From Dissophora ornata (lineage: Eukaryota; Mortierellomycota; Mortierellomycetes; Mortierellales; Mortierellaceae), in assembly GCA_025201705.1 (NCBI GenBank), contig MU616821.1, positions 8,146-19,173 on the forward strand: 11,028 nt of DNA. Direction: 5' to 3'. Below, in pieces: positions 1 to 7,548 of this stretch. The notes under the pieces are model-generated. The model was not told the origin of the DNA, did no database searches, and worked only from the letters and a program-made list of their open reading frames with translations. Each line of letters begins with the position of its first letter. Positions within the stretch are counted from its first letter, which is position 1. The position numbers and the translations under genes were made by a program.

Positions 1-139
1 TCATGGGTGCTGTACAGAATTTGTTCCGCACAGCTCAAAAAGAAAAAAAAAAAGCGACGCGTTGCTTACGCGAACGATCAGGAATGAAAAGATTTGATTT
101 GTCTTTGTCATCTCTATTCTTCTCTACAACTGCTCTAGC
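1..139. other. Short region downstream of the Q-rich gene, no gene seen
   Basis: This edge segment is the 3' flank of the minus-strand gene that ends at 140. It holds an A-rich run (about 39-53, broken by one G) and a small 5-base-pair inverted repeat (CGCGT at 58-62, ACGCG at 68-72). No canonical AATAAA is visible on the minus strand, so the polyadenylation site is either non-canonical or outside the window. Confidence 0.5.
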
Positions 140-289
140 TTAATGAGCGCCACCAAGTGGTCGGTCATCCTCCTCATCATCCTCAGCCCACAGGGGTATA
201 TTTGGAATCGTTGGGAGGAAGAACGGTTGTTGTTGTTGTTGCTGTTGTTGTTGCTGTTGTTGTTGTTGTTGTTGTTGTTGATACTGTTG

Positions 290-321
<32 letters not shown>

Positions 322-2122
322 CAGCCTCCCAAGCTTGTCGCCGTTGTTCCTGAATCCACCGCTCCTTTTCCACATTGGCCATCATCATCTGCTGCTGCTG
401 TTGGTGCTGGAATTGAAGCTGGTTTGTGCCTTGAGCCTTTGCCAGTTTCTTTTCCCGCTCCATCGCTGTGATCGCCCCCACAAGTCCCGTCTGAGGTGGA
501 GGGGGCTTGGCTTCGACATGGATCAATGTTTGGTGCTGCATATGTGGTGCGTGGTGGAACGGCATCGCACCGGATGATGGAGGGGTTATAGACTGAATCA
601 GCGTCTGCTGAGGCATGAACGACGCCCTGGAGGAGTTGGGCTTGGGTCCTGGTCCACCGCTGTTGGGCCCTCCAGAGTACAAGGAAGTGACGGAACCTCG
701 GTCAAGATTCGGTTGACCGAACGAGACAGATCCTAAACTGTTGCGGTATCCGGCAGGGAAGCCACTTGTGAGCACCTTGGCTCCTCCTCCCATTCCTCCT
801 CCTCCTTGTTCATAAAGCATGTGCTCATGTTCCTCTTCAAGATTATAGTCCGTGAACCGAGGTTGCATATTGCCATGGTACTGTTGTTGGTAAGGATAAT
901 GAAGTGGCTGTGGTTGCAGCAAAGGCGAAGAAGACATGGCAGGATTAAGTGGAGATGATGCCATAGGTTGAAGATGATATTGAGGCATCAGAGGGTTAGA
1001 TGTGCTGGAGTTGAAGGAGTGGACTGATGATGAAGAGACCTGCCGCGAGTGTAGAAGCGGCGAGTACTGGAGCGGGACTGAAAGAGGCAATGAGAGGATC
1101 GATGAATGTACGTCGGGCGAAAGGTGGACTGCTGGCAGTGCTGCGAACGTCTGCGGAGGCAGTTGCAATGGTGGTGTTCCAGACTGGAGTCCTGCTGCGG
1201 GTGGTGTTTGCGGCATGTTGGGAAGCTGGAGTTTCTTGTCACTGAGCGGCACATCGTCATCATCATCGCCGTCATCACTGGGCGTGTGTGCTGACCCATT
1301 GGAGCTAGAGTTTCGAGAGTGCTGCAGCTGGACAGCCTGGAGTTGCTGCTGATGTTGTTGTTGCTGCTGGAGGAGGTAGAGCTGGTATGCCTGCTGTTGC
1401 TGCTGCATGGTTGCGATCTGGATCTGTTGCTGCTGCATAATCATCATCATCTCCTGTTGTTGCTGCTGATAAAGTGCCATCGAATTGGCAATATTGGCTT
1501 GCGCTGGCGAACCGTTCATGCCCATGTTGCTAGAATTACCCACGGCCAAGCCCTGTCCTGGGACGTAGCCCATGTTCGGAGAAGTGCTCAGCGGCACAGG
1601 GAAGGCAGTTGTGGTGGGGCCAGCTGTGATCGGTGGCGATGCTCGAGTGTTGACTGGTGGAAGTGCACCACCAAAGGAGGCTAGTTCAGCACTCAAGGAA
1701 GTCGTTGGAATTGGCACGTTCAGAGGCCCTGATCCTGCCCCCTGTTTGGCCATTGGTTTTACGGCGGCTCTCGCCTTTGCTCTTGTATTCAACTGCTCCT
1801 CGTCCGATTCGGTGTCAGAATTGACGGGTGTCTTGCGGACGTAGTTCTGACCTGGCCCTGAGATCCGAGAATGCGCAAAAGACTGAGCGAGACCTTCGAC
1901 ATCCTTGTTTTCCCGCTCGCTCTCCGTGTCGCTGTTAATGTCATTGCCTTTGGCCATGGGGTTGGGATTGGATCGCTGTGTGGGTGTCTTTTCTTGAACA
2001 TCGTCTTCATCTGATTCTGTATCCGAGTTGACGGGTGCCTTGCGTACATAGTTTTGTCCTGGTCGAGCCACTGTTGACTTTGCAACAAACGCGCTGTTGT
2101 GATTTGAGTTTACGGCGCTGAT

Positions 2123-2153
<31 letters not shown>

Positions 2154-2395
2154 TGGGCCTCTCTGTTGTCATCGTCGTCGTCTTCATCTTCCGACCCAGT
2201 GTCGGACTGGACGGGACCCTTCCTGACGTAGCCCGACCGCTTTCCGGGCTGGAATGAGGATCGACCGAGGCGACTTTGAGGCGGGCTGCTATTGTCACCT
2301 GGGAGGACTGTGTGATTCATGAAGGAGACGGACCGCTTAGGCTTTGTTGCCTTGTTGAGAGGGGGAGGCTGGTAGGGCGGTTGTGCGACAGACAT
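140..2395 (-). CDS. Glutamine-rich, low-complexity protein of unknown function, 751 aa
   Basis: Family not recognised. The frame is open without introns from ATG at 2395 to TAA at 140-142. I chose 2395 (protein begins MSVAQPPYQP, A at -3) over the in-frame ATG at 2524, because the 43 residues between them are a Ser/Phe/Leu-rich translation of a pyrimidine-rich leader. In order along the protein: RSVSF, a possible basophilic kinase site (21-25); three YVRK-PV-SDT repeats (55-72, 115-132, 184-201) with acidic stretches between them (about 69-91); Ser/Pro/Thr-rich linker; several short Q runs and Met-rich patches (310-360); an acidic block (374-381); a Gly-rich patch (531-539); a less repetitive block TGLVGAITAMEREKKLAKAQ (636-655); a charged segment ERWIQEQRRQAWEAE (678-692), possibly helical; a Q12-Y-Q18 tract (693-723); and an acidic tail. 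No transmembrane segment, signal peptide or catalytic motif is seen. The composition suggests a disordered regulatory or RNA- or transcription-associated scaffold, which is inference only. Confidence 0.8.
227..319 (-). repeat. Polyglutamine microsatellite: Q12-Tyr-Q18
   Basis: Counted codon by codon on the minus strand, 12 Gln codons (284-319) are followed by one TAT (281-283) and 18 Gln codons (227-280). The first tract is mainly CAG, with pure CAG at 296-319. The second is almost all CAA, with only two CAG. On the plus strand this appears as CTG and TTG repeats. The tract length probably varies between strains. Confidence 0.9.
1793..2233 (-). repeat. Three-copy YVRKxPVxSDTxSxE protein repeat
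   Basis: The encoded copies are GYVRKGPVQSDTGSEDED (2180-2233), NYVRKAPVNSDTESDEDD (2000-2053) and NYVRKTPVNSDTESDEEQ (1793-1846). A half copy, DINSDTESERE, lies between the second and third (about 1910-1942). Each joins a basic-aromatic YVRK to a Ser/Thr-acidic patch typical of casein kinase 2 targets. The spacing is about 60 and 69 residues with dissimilar linkers, so the motif itself appears to be what is conserved. Confidence 0.85.
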
Positions 2396-2572
2396 GTTCT
2401 TTTGCGGGATGAGAGAATGAATGAGCGGGGGTGAATGGAGTGAATGAAATGAATGAAAAAAAAAAAGAAAAAGAGGAAAGGATTGTGAAAGAAGAGGACG
2501 CAAAAGGGAGGGGTGTGGCGGCATGATCCGAGGCAGACGATGGTACTTTGCATTAATTAAAATTTAATTTTT
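2396..2572 (-). promoter_or_regulatory. Leader and probable core promoter of the Q-rich gene
   Basis: Read on the minus strand, 2410-2521 is strongly pyrimidine-rich (long C/T and T runs), as often found near fungal transcription starts. Further upstream, 2551-2572 is an almost pure A/T block containing TTAATTAA and AAATTTAA, about 160 bases from the ATG, and is the best candidate for a TATA-like element. The transcription start cannot be placed from sequence alone. Confidence 0.4.
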
Positions 2573-3140
2573 GGCGCTCTGTGTGTGCTCTGCGTGTGTG
2601 TGCTCGTCGCTGTTGGAGATAAGAATAGCAAGCGTACACAGCTCACACACGCACACTCGTTTCATGCCACGCTGCCGCAGATCAGATCAGATCAGATCCC
2701 GCCATGCGCGGTCCTGATCTGATCTGATTTGATCCAATCTGATTTGATCTGTTCTGATCAGATGAGCAGTAGCACACATAAAACGTAGGGATGAAGCTCT
2801 AACGTATCACGCATGTATCCCTCCTTGCCATATCGGGACAGGGGTTGCCCCCCCCCCCACCTGGCTGCGAACCATGATGGTCACCAGAGAGCAGCGTCGA
2901 ATGATCGGCAACCATTGGTCATGAAACACTTTCGGCCAAAGAACTCTGAGTGTTGGACAAAAATAGCCGCGGAGAACCAGAGAGCATGCACACACACACA
3001 CGCATCGACACAGCACTCCCTTTCTGCAACTTTTTTTTTTTTTTTTGCCGATATTCTGCGATTACGTTTTTGATCCTCGCTAGACTACTTTTACATGCAC
3101 AGCACACATCAATCAGTCTCTCCGTGTCTCTCTTTCTCCG
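2573..3140. other. Intergenic region between Q-rich gene and oxidase 3' end
   Basis: Apart from the GATC array, this stretch holds no gene I can support. It carries GT/CA-rich sequence (about 2580-2660), a run of 11 C (2848-2858), a CA run (about 2989-3001) and a T run (about 3031-3046). The right end must hold the 3' untranslated region of the oxidase, but no canonical minus-strand AATAAA is seen. Short frames here are broken and repeat-driven. Confidence 0.6.
2680..2765. repeat. GATC pentamer array forming a long inverted repeat
   Basis: The left arm has four perfect GATCA-phase units (GATC at 2680, 2685, 2690, 2695). The right part has ten 5-base units from 2716 to 2765: GATCT, GATCT, GATTT, GATCC, AATCT, GATTT, GATCT, GTTCT, GATCA, GATGA. 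The 19-base left arm (2680-2698) is the reverse complement of 2716-2734 except at one position. The 17-base spacer contains a further CCGC/GCGG stem around CATGC. The array could form a cruciform or RNA hairpin. It lies about 285 bases upstream of the Q-rich gene's ATG. Its function is unknown. Confidence 0.8.
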
Positions 3141-6082
3141 CTACAGCTTGGACGAGCCTCTGTTCTTGTACGGACCTGCCTTGCCGTAGATCAATGGCTT
3201 CAAATATTCCTCATAGCCCCAGATCACACCCTTCTCATCTGTCATCGCCTTTGAGTTCAATGGCTCACGCTCAGTCATCTCTGCCATACGCTCGTACGCT
3301 CGACCGTCCCACGAGCCCAGCGCGCTGTTCAGAAACGAGTCTGTGAATCCAAAACAGTCTGCAAATCCGACTGCGTTGGGTCGGACCGCCTTCAGACAGT
3401 CCTTGACGCCCTGGCGAACCCAGCTAGCTTGTTGAGGAGACATGTAACCATCCTCGAGGAACTCGCTCAACTCAAGGTCCATGGTGTAAAAGACATGGAG
3501 GTGATACACTGATCGGACCGCTGCAAGAAGGTTCTGCTGCTGATGAGTTGGATTCGAAGAGACATTGTAGCGCTTCTCGAGACCGTTGTGGAAGTTCTCG
3601 ACCATGATATACTGCACATGGGCCTAAGAATAGCAAAAGGTAGTAGAAGTAGTAGAGATATATGTTAGGAATGTATAAAACACGGATGTACGGTTATTAT
3701 TATCATTATCATTATTTTTGTTCAGTAGTCGAATGATGGTTATTCGCAAGTAAAGTGTACCTTGGAAAGACGCATGCATTCCAGATTGAGATCTGACCAG
3801 GCACTGCCCGCCTTTTCAGCTTGGGCCAGTTCGTGGATCAAGCGAGCCGCACGGTGCTGGAATGCGGCAAGGATGACGTCGGCCTTGTAGAGGTCATTGG
3901 CAGAGCGAGCGCCACATCTCTGCTGCGTGAATGCATCATGGTCCACAAGGGAGAGGATGTACTTGGAAGGAGGTGATAGCTTCACAGTGGCGTTGCGAGC
4001 AACATCCTTGTAGAGCTTGAGCAAGTAACGCGACACTTGTTGCTGAGGAAAAAAATAATCCCCACATAATAGGTGCCGTTAGAGCCTATTCTTTTTTCTT
4101 TTTCTTTCAATAGATATACTCATTGCGAGAACAGAACCGCGTAGGAAACACAAACACCTTACCGTTAAGAGCGCGTTCTCTCCCTCATAAGTCACCGTGG
4201 CCAAGAACTGTCTGTGGAAATCAATCATTCCCGAAAACAGCGAGTATCCATGTCCACCAAGAGATCTTCTCGCCTCCTCAATACCATCTGCTGCTAACTT
4301 TGTGCAGTAGGATTTGAGTCCCGAGGAGTAGACATGGACATCCTTCAACAAAGAGGTATCACCCTTGGTGATATCGGCATTGTACTGCGCATACATCTCG
4401 TTCATCCAGTAACCCGAGAAAATCGTGGCAAACGCATGTGATAGCAAAGGCAGGATGCGGTGCTGCACTCCAGGGTAATCCAAGACCTGGGTCTCTAGGT
4501 CAGTAGCGACATCCACAGTGCCCTGACGGCGCACAGCACAGTAACGGGTTGCGATTGTCACAGCTAACAAGAACGAACGACATGAGAGACTTAGAGACAA
4601 CGCGCGCAGTTTTTTTTTTTTTTTTTTGTAAATTCTATCACACAGTGATCGCCAATTTTCCATTTTGCGAGACAAACCTCGAGCCATGGAGAGCGCAGAG
4701 TGATTGATCAAGGTGGTTCGGACGGCAGTCATGCCTCCGTAGGCAAGCTTTGGGTGGATAGGCTTGGAGTAGACTCCCTCCCGCGACACTTGAGAGAATC
4801 GCATCAGCATCTAAGAAAGAAATTATCAAGCCATGGCATGGCGCGTTCACAGTTAAAATACTGTTTTGGCAAAAGCAAAAAAAGAACAGGCTGATGTTTT
4901 TTTTGGCAACGGGACGTGTGTCCCACTGGGGGGAGGGGGGGGGGAGACTTACGTTCTCGCGCGGGATGCGAACGTTGTTAAAGCGCGCGTATCCGTTATC
5001 CATCGAAATGGCTCCCTGCTTGGGGCCTTGGTCCTTGATGACGACACCAGGCAATGGGGTGTGATCCTTGAGGGATCGGAGAGGCACCAGGAAAGGGTGG
5101 GCGCCATAGTCTTTGCCGTTGATGATCAACTTGGCCTGAACCACAGCATGGTTGGCAATTTTGCCCAATGTTCCGATCCAGAACTTGGCAGAGGATTGTG
5201 TAGGGGAATGGATCACCCATTCATCCCGCTCGATGTCAAAGGTGGCCGTCGTCTCGAGCCGGGAGAGCGCCGATCCATGTCCGAGCTCGGTTTGAGCATA
5301 GCTGTTGATCGTAAGAGAGGGGAGGAGGTGATACCAGTTAGCAACATTGTAGGCCTGACGAGTATTCATGTGCGAATAAAGGCAGAACATGTCATACCAT
5401 CCGATGTAATGGTAATTCTCGGCAGGTGGACCCCACTTTCGGAACTGCTCGTCGCTGGCCTGAGCTCTCAGCACAGGCAAGAACATGGCTAAGAGCGACC
5501 CATGAACAAAATAAAGTAGCGATCGTGTCTGTTAGCGACAAAGAAAGTAACGAACGAACACCCTATTTCGCCTTGACAACGACTTACACTCATGAAGATG
5601 CACGGGGATATAGTCATCTAAATAGACCTTGAAGTAGGCCGACTCTTCGGGAGTGAATCCATACTGGTTCCGGAGTTCGACATATCGCTTTACCATGGGC
5701 AATGCGCGTTTGAAGCGCTACGTGAACATTGTATTAATGCCAAAAAAAAAAAACTATAAGTATTCCACGACACGAATGGCAAGTCCATTGAACGGTCAGA
5801 ACCCAGCAAATGGGGGGATGCTGTGCTTGCGCAAGCAGGGTGTGTGTGTGTGTGTGTGTGTGTGTATGATGGCTTGGATGATTTTACCTCTGTTCTTCCG
5901 AGAAAGTATCGATCACTTCGATCAAAAACGGGGTCACTGTCGATCATGGCCTCAATTTTTTTGAGCTGTTCCAGTTTTTCCTCACCGCCATAGAAGAGAG
6001 GGGTAAGGACATTTGGATCGAAGGTGCACTTGGCGCGCTCGGCAGCGATATCGAGCTGTTGCTGGTTCTCGGCAGCGGGCAT
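3141..6082 (-). CDS. POX1: Peroxisomal acyl-CoA oxidase (8 exons, 687 aa, PTS1 SKL)
   Basis: This flavoenzyme performs the first step of peroxisomal beta-oxidation, converting acyl-CoA to trans-2-enoyl-CoA and passing electrons to O2 to give H2O2. I assembled exons 5888-6082, 5588-5717, 5398-5488, 4953-5301, 4678-4810, 4163-4563, 3761-4042 and 3141-3623. All introns are GT...AG (170, 99, 96, 142, 114, 120 and 137 bases). The start is ATG at 6082 (MPAAENQQ, A at -3); an in-frame ATG at 6136 would add an unrelated Ser/Pro leader. Visible features are the acyl-CoA oxidase N-terminal helical part (about 1-135), YAQTELGHGS (140-149) and LETTATFD (154-161) of the flavin/substrate domain, FWIGTLGKIANHAVVQAKL (about 179-197), GGHGY (402-406), and YEGEN with the expected catalytic Glu at 426, matching Glu421 of mammalian ACOX1. 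The C-terminal oxidase domain runs to the final SKL, a type 1 peroxisomal signal read by PEX5. Length is normal for the family. Substrate chain-length preference cannot be read from sequence. Confidence 0.96.
4610..4627. repeat. 18-base T run in an oxidase intron
   Basis: Eighteen consecutive T on the plus strand lie inside the fifth intron of the oxidase gene (4564-4677), so the transcript carries an A run. It is a simple-sequence tract and does not touch either splice site. Confidence 0.9.
4928..4944. repeat. G-rich run (G6-A-G10) in an oxidase intron
   Basis: Six G, one A and ten G lie eight bases inside the fourth intron of the oxidase gene, just past its GTAAGT donor. The transcript is C-rich here, which may affect assembly accuracy more than splicing. 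Confidence 0.85.
5302..5397 (-). other. Stopless 96-base intron inside the acyl-CoA oxidase gene
   Basis: The minus strand reads ...GGATG|GTATGACATG ... TTGCTAACTGG ... GATCAACAG|CTATGCTCAA. Donor GTATGA, branch point CTAAC and acceptor CAG are all present. The length is exactly 32 codons with no stop. Without splicing, 32 residues (from Trp-Tyr-Asp-Met-Phe) would sit directly before YAQTELGHG, where the family has none. With splicing the protein reads YIGCYAQTELGHG, which fits the family without a gap. Confidence 0.9.
5840..5865. repeat. (GT)13 dinucleotide repeat in oxidase intron 1
   Basis: Thirteen uninterrupted GT units on the plus strand (AC in the transcript) sit within the first intron (5718-5887), the longest intron of this gene. 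The tract is a likely length-variable marker and a potential Z-DNA-forming sequence. Confidence 0.9.
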
Positions 6083-6300
6083 CTTTGGTTGTACTGGACT
6101 GGTGGTGAGTTGAATGAGGAAGGATGGAATGAGCAATAAGAAAAAATGAACACTTTAGTGTGCAACCAAAACTTTACTCAACAAAGTGAAGGAAAGAAAG
6201 AGTGGGATAGGGAAGGAGGAGGAAAAAAGAAGGAGGTGGCCGTAAAGAGGAATGGACAAAGTGGTGGGAATGAGGAGACGATGAGGATGGGGGAGGAGAG
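6083..6300 (-). promoter_or_regulatory. Pyrimidine-rich leader/promoter of the acyl-CoA oxidase
   Basis: The plus strand from about 6188 to 6239 contains only purines apart from a few T, and purine richness continues to 6300. The oxidase transcript side is therefore a C/T-rich tract 105-220 bases upstream of its ATG. Such tracts are common just upstream of fungal transcription starts. No clear TATA box is seen. I could not confirm any fatty-acid-response element. Confidence 0.4.
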
Positions 6301-6612
6301 CTAACAGTCCAACTGCGCGGAGAAACAGGGAAAGAGGGCATGATGCCTAGTGGATGGAAGACCGTTTAACCTTGAATGACCCCGGGGTGAAGCCCGAGTG
6401 GGCGACAGACCGAACACGGTCCACATTGTAAAGAGAACAGGGAGCAGAGGCTATTTAGTTATTTACCCCACAAGCACTTTGCTTGCGTGCTGTGTGATGC
6501 AGAGCCATTGGCCCGGCCGGACTATCGTGCGGTTTTCACGGACACTCCTCCTCTCTCATTCTCTCTCCATCCCCTATGCGTATTTTGCGTATTGTAACAT
6601 TGCAGCACGCGG
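6301..6612. other. Intergenic stretch, no gene seen
   Basis: This is the upstream flank of the oxidase and the distal downstream flank of the CS-like gene. One minus-strand CCAAT (plus ATTGG at 6507-6511) lies about 425 bases from the oxidase ATG and could bind a Hap/NF-Y complex, but this is weak. I see no RNA gene. An open frame at 6398-6649 has no recognisable content. Confidence 0.5.
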
Positions 6613-6618
6613 TTTATT
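6613..6618 (-). terminator. AATAAA polyadenylation signal of the CS-like gene
   Basis: The plus strand reads TTTATT, that is AATAAA on the minus strand, 57 bases beyond the stop codon of the 6675-7310 gene. Position and sequence both fit a normal poly(A) signal. Confidence 0.55.
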
Positions 6619-6674
6619 TCATGCTTTCATGCGCCCACAGCGCAATTGATCTCAACGCGCGTAATAAAACATTG

Positions 6675-7310
6675 CTACGAGCTGTGGGTCGTGTTCTTGC
6701 TCGTGGTCGGGCTCGACACCAGCTCGGCTGTCATTTGGATCGCATTTGAGCCGGCTACCCTTTTAGCCTGAATATTACCCACATGCTGCTGCTGTCCTCC
6801 TTCACTCTCCCACAGCGGAGTTGTCCTTATCGTGTTCTGGAGCAGATCTGTGTTGGCTGTCGTGACGAACTTCACCACACGTGTCTCTATTATCTCTTGC
6901 CCTTGCTCTCCATCGATCTCCATGGCACTATCTATACTCGCGGATTCTGGGTCGTTTGCTGCACTCTCCTGACGACATTTTACTTGAAGCTGAAATGATT
7001 GCCACTCTTCCGCCCCCTGTTTTGTAAACTTGAGGACAATGTTCTCGGATGATACTGAGCAAGTGCAGTCCTTTATCGTGGCGATTGTTGGCTCGGCTGA
7101 TGTCAATGGCTGCTGGAGTAGAGGTTGTGCTATCAGGTTGACCCTGCGTAATAGCAATTCATCCTGTGCTTCCTCGCCTTGTTGATAGTCAAGCTGTATG
7201 GAGTCCTGAGAGGGCGAGATCTGAGTGACTACGGAGAGCGGATCAACGCCTTTGGCATGAATGACAAGGACAGCATGACGAGAGGTTTGATGGATCGTGA
7301 TGGGGACCAT
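6675..7310 (-). CDS. Small protein with CS/p23-like N-terminal domain, 211 aa
   Basis: The single open frame runs from ATG at 7310 to TAG at 6675-6677 with no intron needed. Residues 12-27 (HAVLVIHAKGVDPLSV) and 84-106 (ending IVLKFTKQGAEEWQSF) resemble the first and last strands of the CS fold found in Sgt1 and p23-type Hsp90 co-chaperones: a hydrophobic strand followed by AKGVDP-SV, and later a strand with a Lys and a conserved Trp. The middle (28-83) is Gln/Leu-rich. Residues 115-142 are acidic, and the tail (about 170-211) is polar and Ser/Thr-rich. No SGS domain, TPR, CHORD or zinc-binding Cys pattern is seen, so it is not a complete Sgt1. A co-chaperone or adaptor role is only an inference. 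It lies head to head with VPS11, 238 bases apart. It may instead be a fungus-specific protein with a chance match. Confidence 0.75.
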   Translation of the reverse strand: MVPITIHQTSRHAVLVIHAKGVDPLSVVTQISPSQDSIQLDYQQGEEAQDELLLRRVNLIAQPLLQQPLTSAEPTIATIKDCTCSVSSENIVLKFTKQGAEEWQSFQLQVKCRQESAANDPESASIDSAMEIDGEQGQEIIETRVVKFVTTANTDLLQNTIRTTPLWESEGGQQQHVGNIQAKRVAGSNAIQMTAELVSSPTTSKNTTHSS

Positions 7311-7548
7311 GGCCTCTTTCCTTTTTTTTTCCTTCTTTGATGTGGACAGACAGAGAATTGGGCTGGTTTGGGCTGGCGCGAGTTGCCCGACAGAAAGAGC
7401 GCGCCGTCACCTGACTCAACCGTCCAGGAGAAGTGAATTTGCCACGCGCAACTCACGCTTGTCTTTGCGCCAGCATCTTCACTCCCCCTCTTTTGCACCA
7501 CCCCTCCTCAATCCTTTTCTCCTCCTGCACAGTTTACCCTTGGTAGAA
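7311..7548. promoter_or_regulatory. Divergent promoter between CS-like gene and VPS11
   Basis: Only 238 bases separate the two start codons, so both promoters must lie here or overlap the genes. A perfect TGACTCA, the Gcn4/AP-1 type bZIP site, is at 7412-7418. A minus-strand CCAAT (plus ATTGG, 7357-7361) lies about 47 bases from the CS-like ATG, within a short direct repeat of GGGCTGG. The VPS11 side (about 7478-7540) is C/T-rich. The VPS11 ATG has G at -3 and G at +4. Confidence 0.5.
7412..7418. promoter_or_regulatory. TGACTCA bZIP (Gcn4/AP-1 type) site
   Basis: This exact seven-base palindromic consensus lies 137 bases upstream of the VPS11 ATG and 102 bases upstream of the CS-like ATG. 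In fungi the site is bound by amino-acid-starvation and stress bZIP factors. A seven-base match can occur by chance. Confidence 0.3.

Noticed and set aside
58..72. Small hairpin CGCGT-TGCTT-ACGCG
   Set aside because: Only five base pairs, with no U-run or context for a terminator in a eukaryotic genome.
143..577. Plus-strand Leu-rich and Val-rich open frames
   Set aside because: They are translations of the CTG/TTG repeat in other frames, opposite the polyglutamine tract of the real minus-strand gene.
2396..2524. Upstream in-frame start (2524) adding 43 residues to the Q-rich protein
   Set aside because: The extension is a Phe/Ser/Leu/His-rich reading of a C/T-rich leader, while MSVAQPPYQP starts normal protein sequence with A at -3.
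2680..2765. CRISPR-like or transposon-end reading of the GATC array
   Set aside because: Units are five bases with no spacers, and there are no flanking target-site duplications or transposase frames.
2807..3073. Short open frames on both strands in the intergenic region
   Set aside because: They run through CA, C and T simple repeats, have no domain features and overlap the expected 3' region of the oxidase.
4866..5492. A 208-residue open frame on the plus strand opposite the acyl-CoA oxidase
   Set aside because: It lies entirely antisense to well-supported oxidase exons and an intron, with no recognisable domain. Codon structure of the oxidase explains the open antisense frame.
6083..6136. 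Upstream in-frame start (6136) for the acyl-CoA oxidase
   Set aside because: The 18 extra residues are low-complexity leader translation. The ATG at 6082 has a good context and gives the normal family length.
6663..6668. AATAAA on the plus strand
   Set aside because: No plus-strand gene ends nearby; it lies just beyond the stop codon of a minus-strand gene and is a chance A/T match in this orientation.
7297..7548. Open frame continuing upstream of the VPS11 ATG
   Set aside because: The extra 84 codons cross the divergent promoter and overlap the neighbouring gene's start. The Vps11-like N-terminus begins at 7549.
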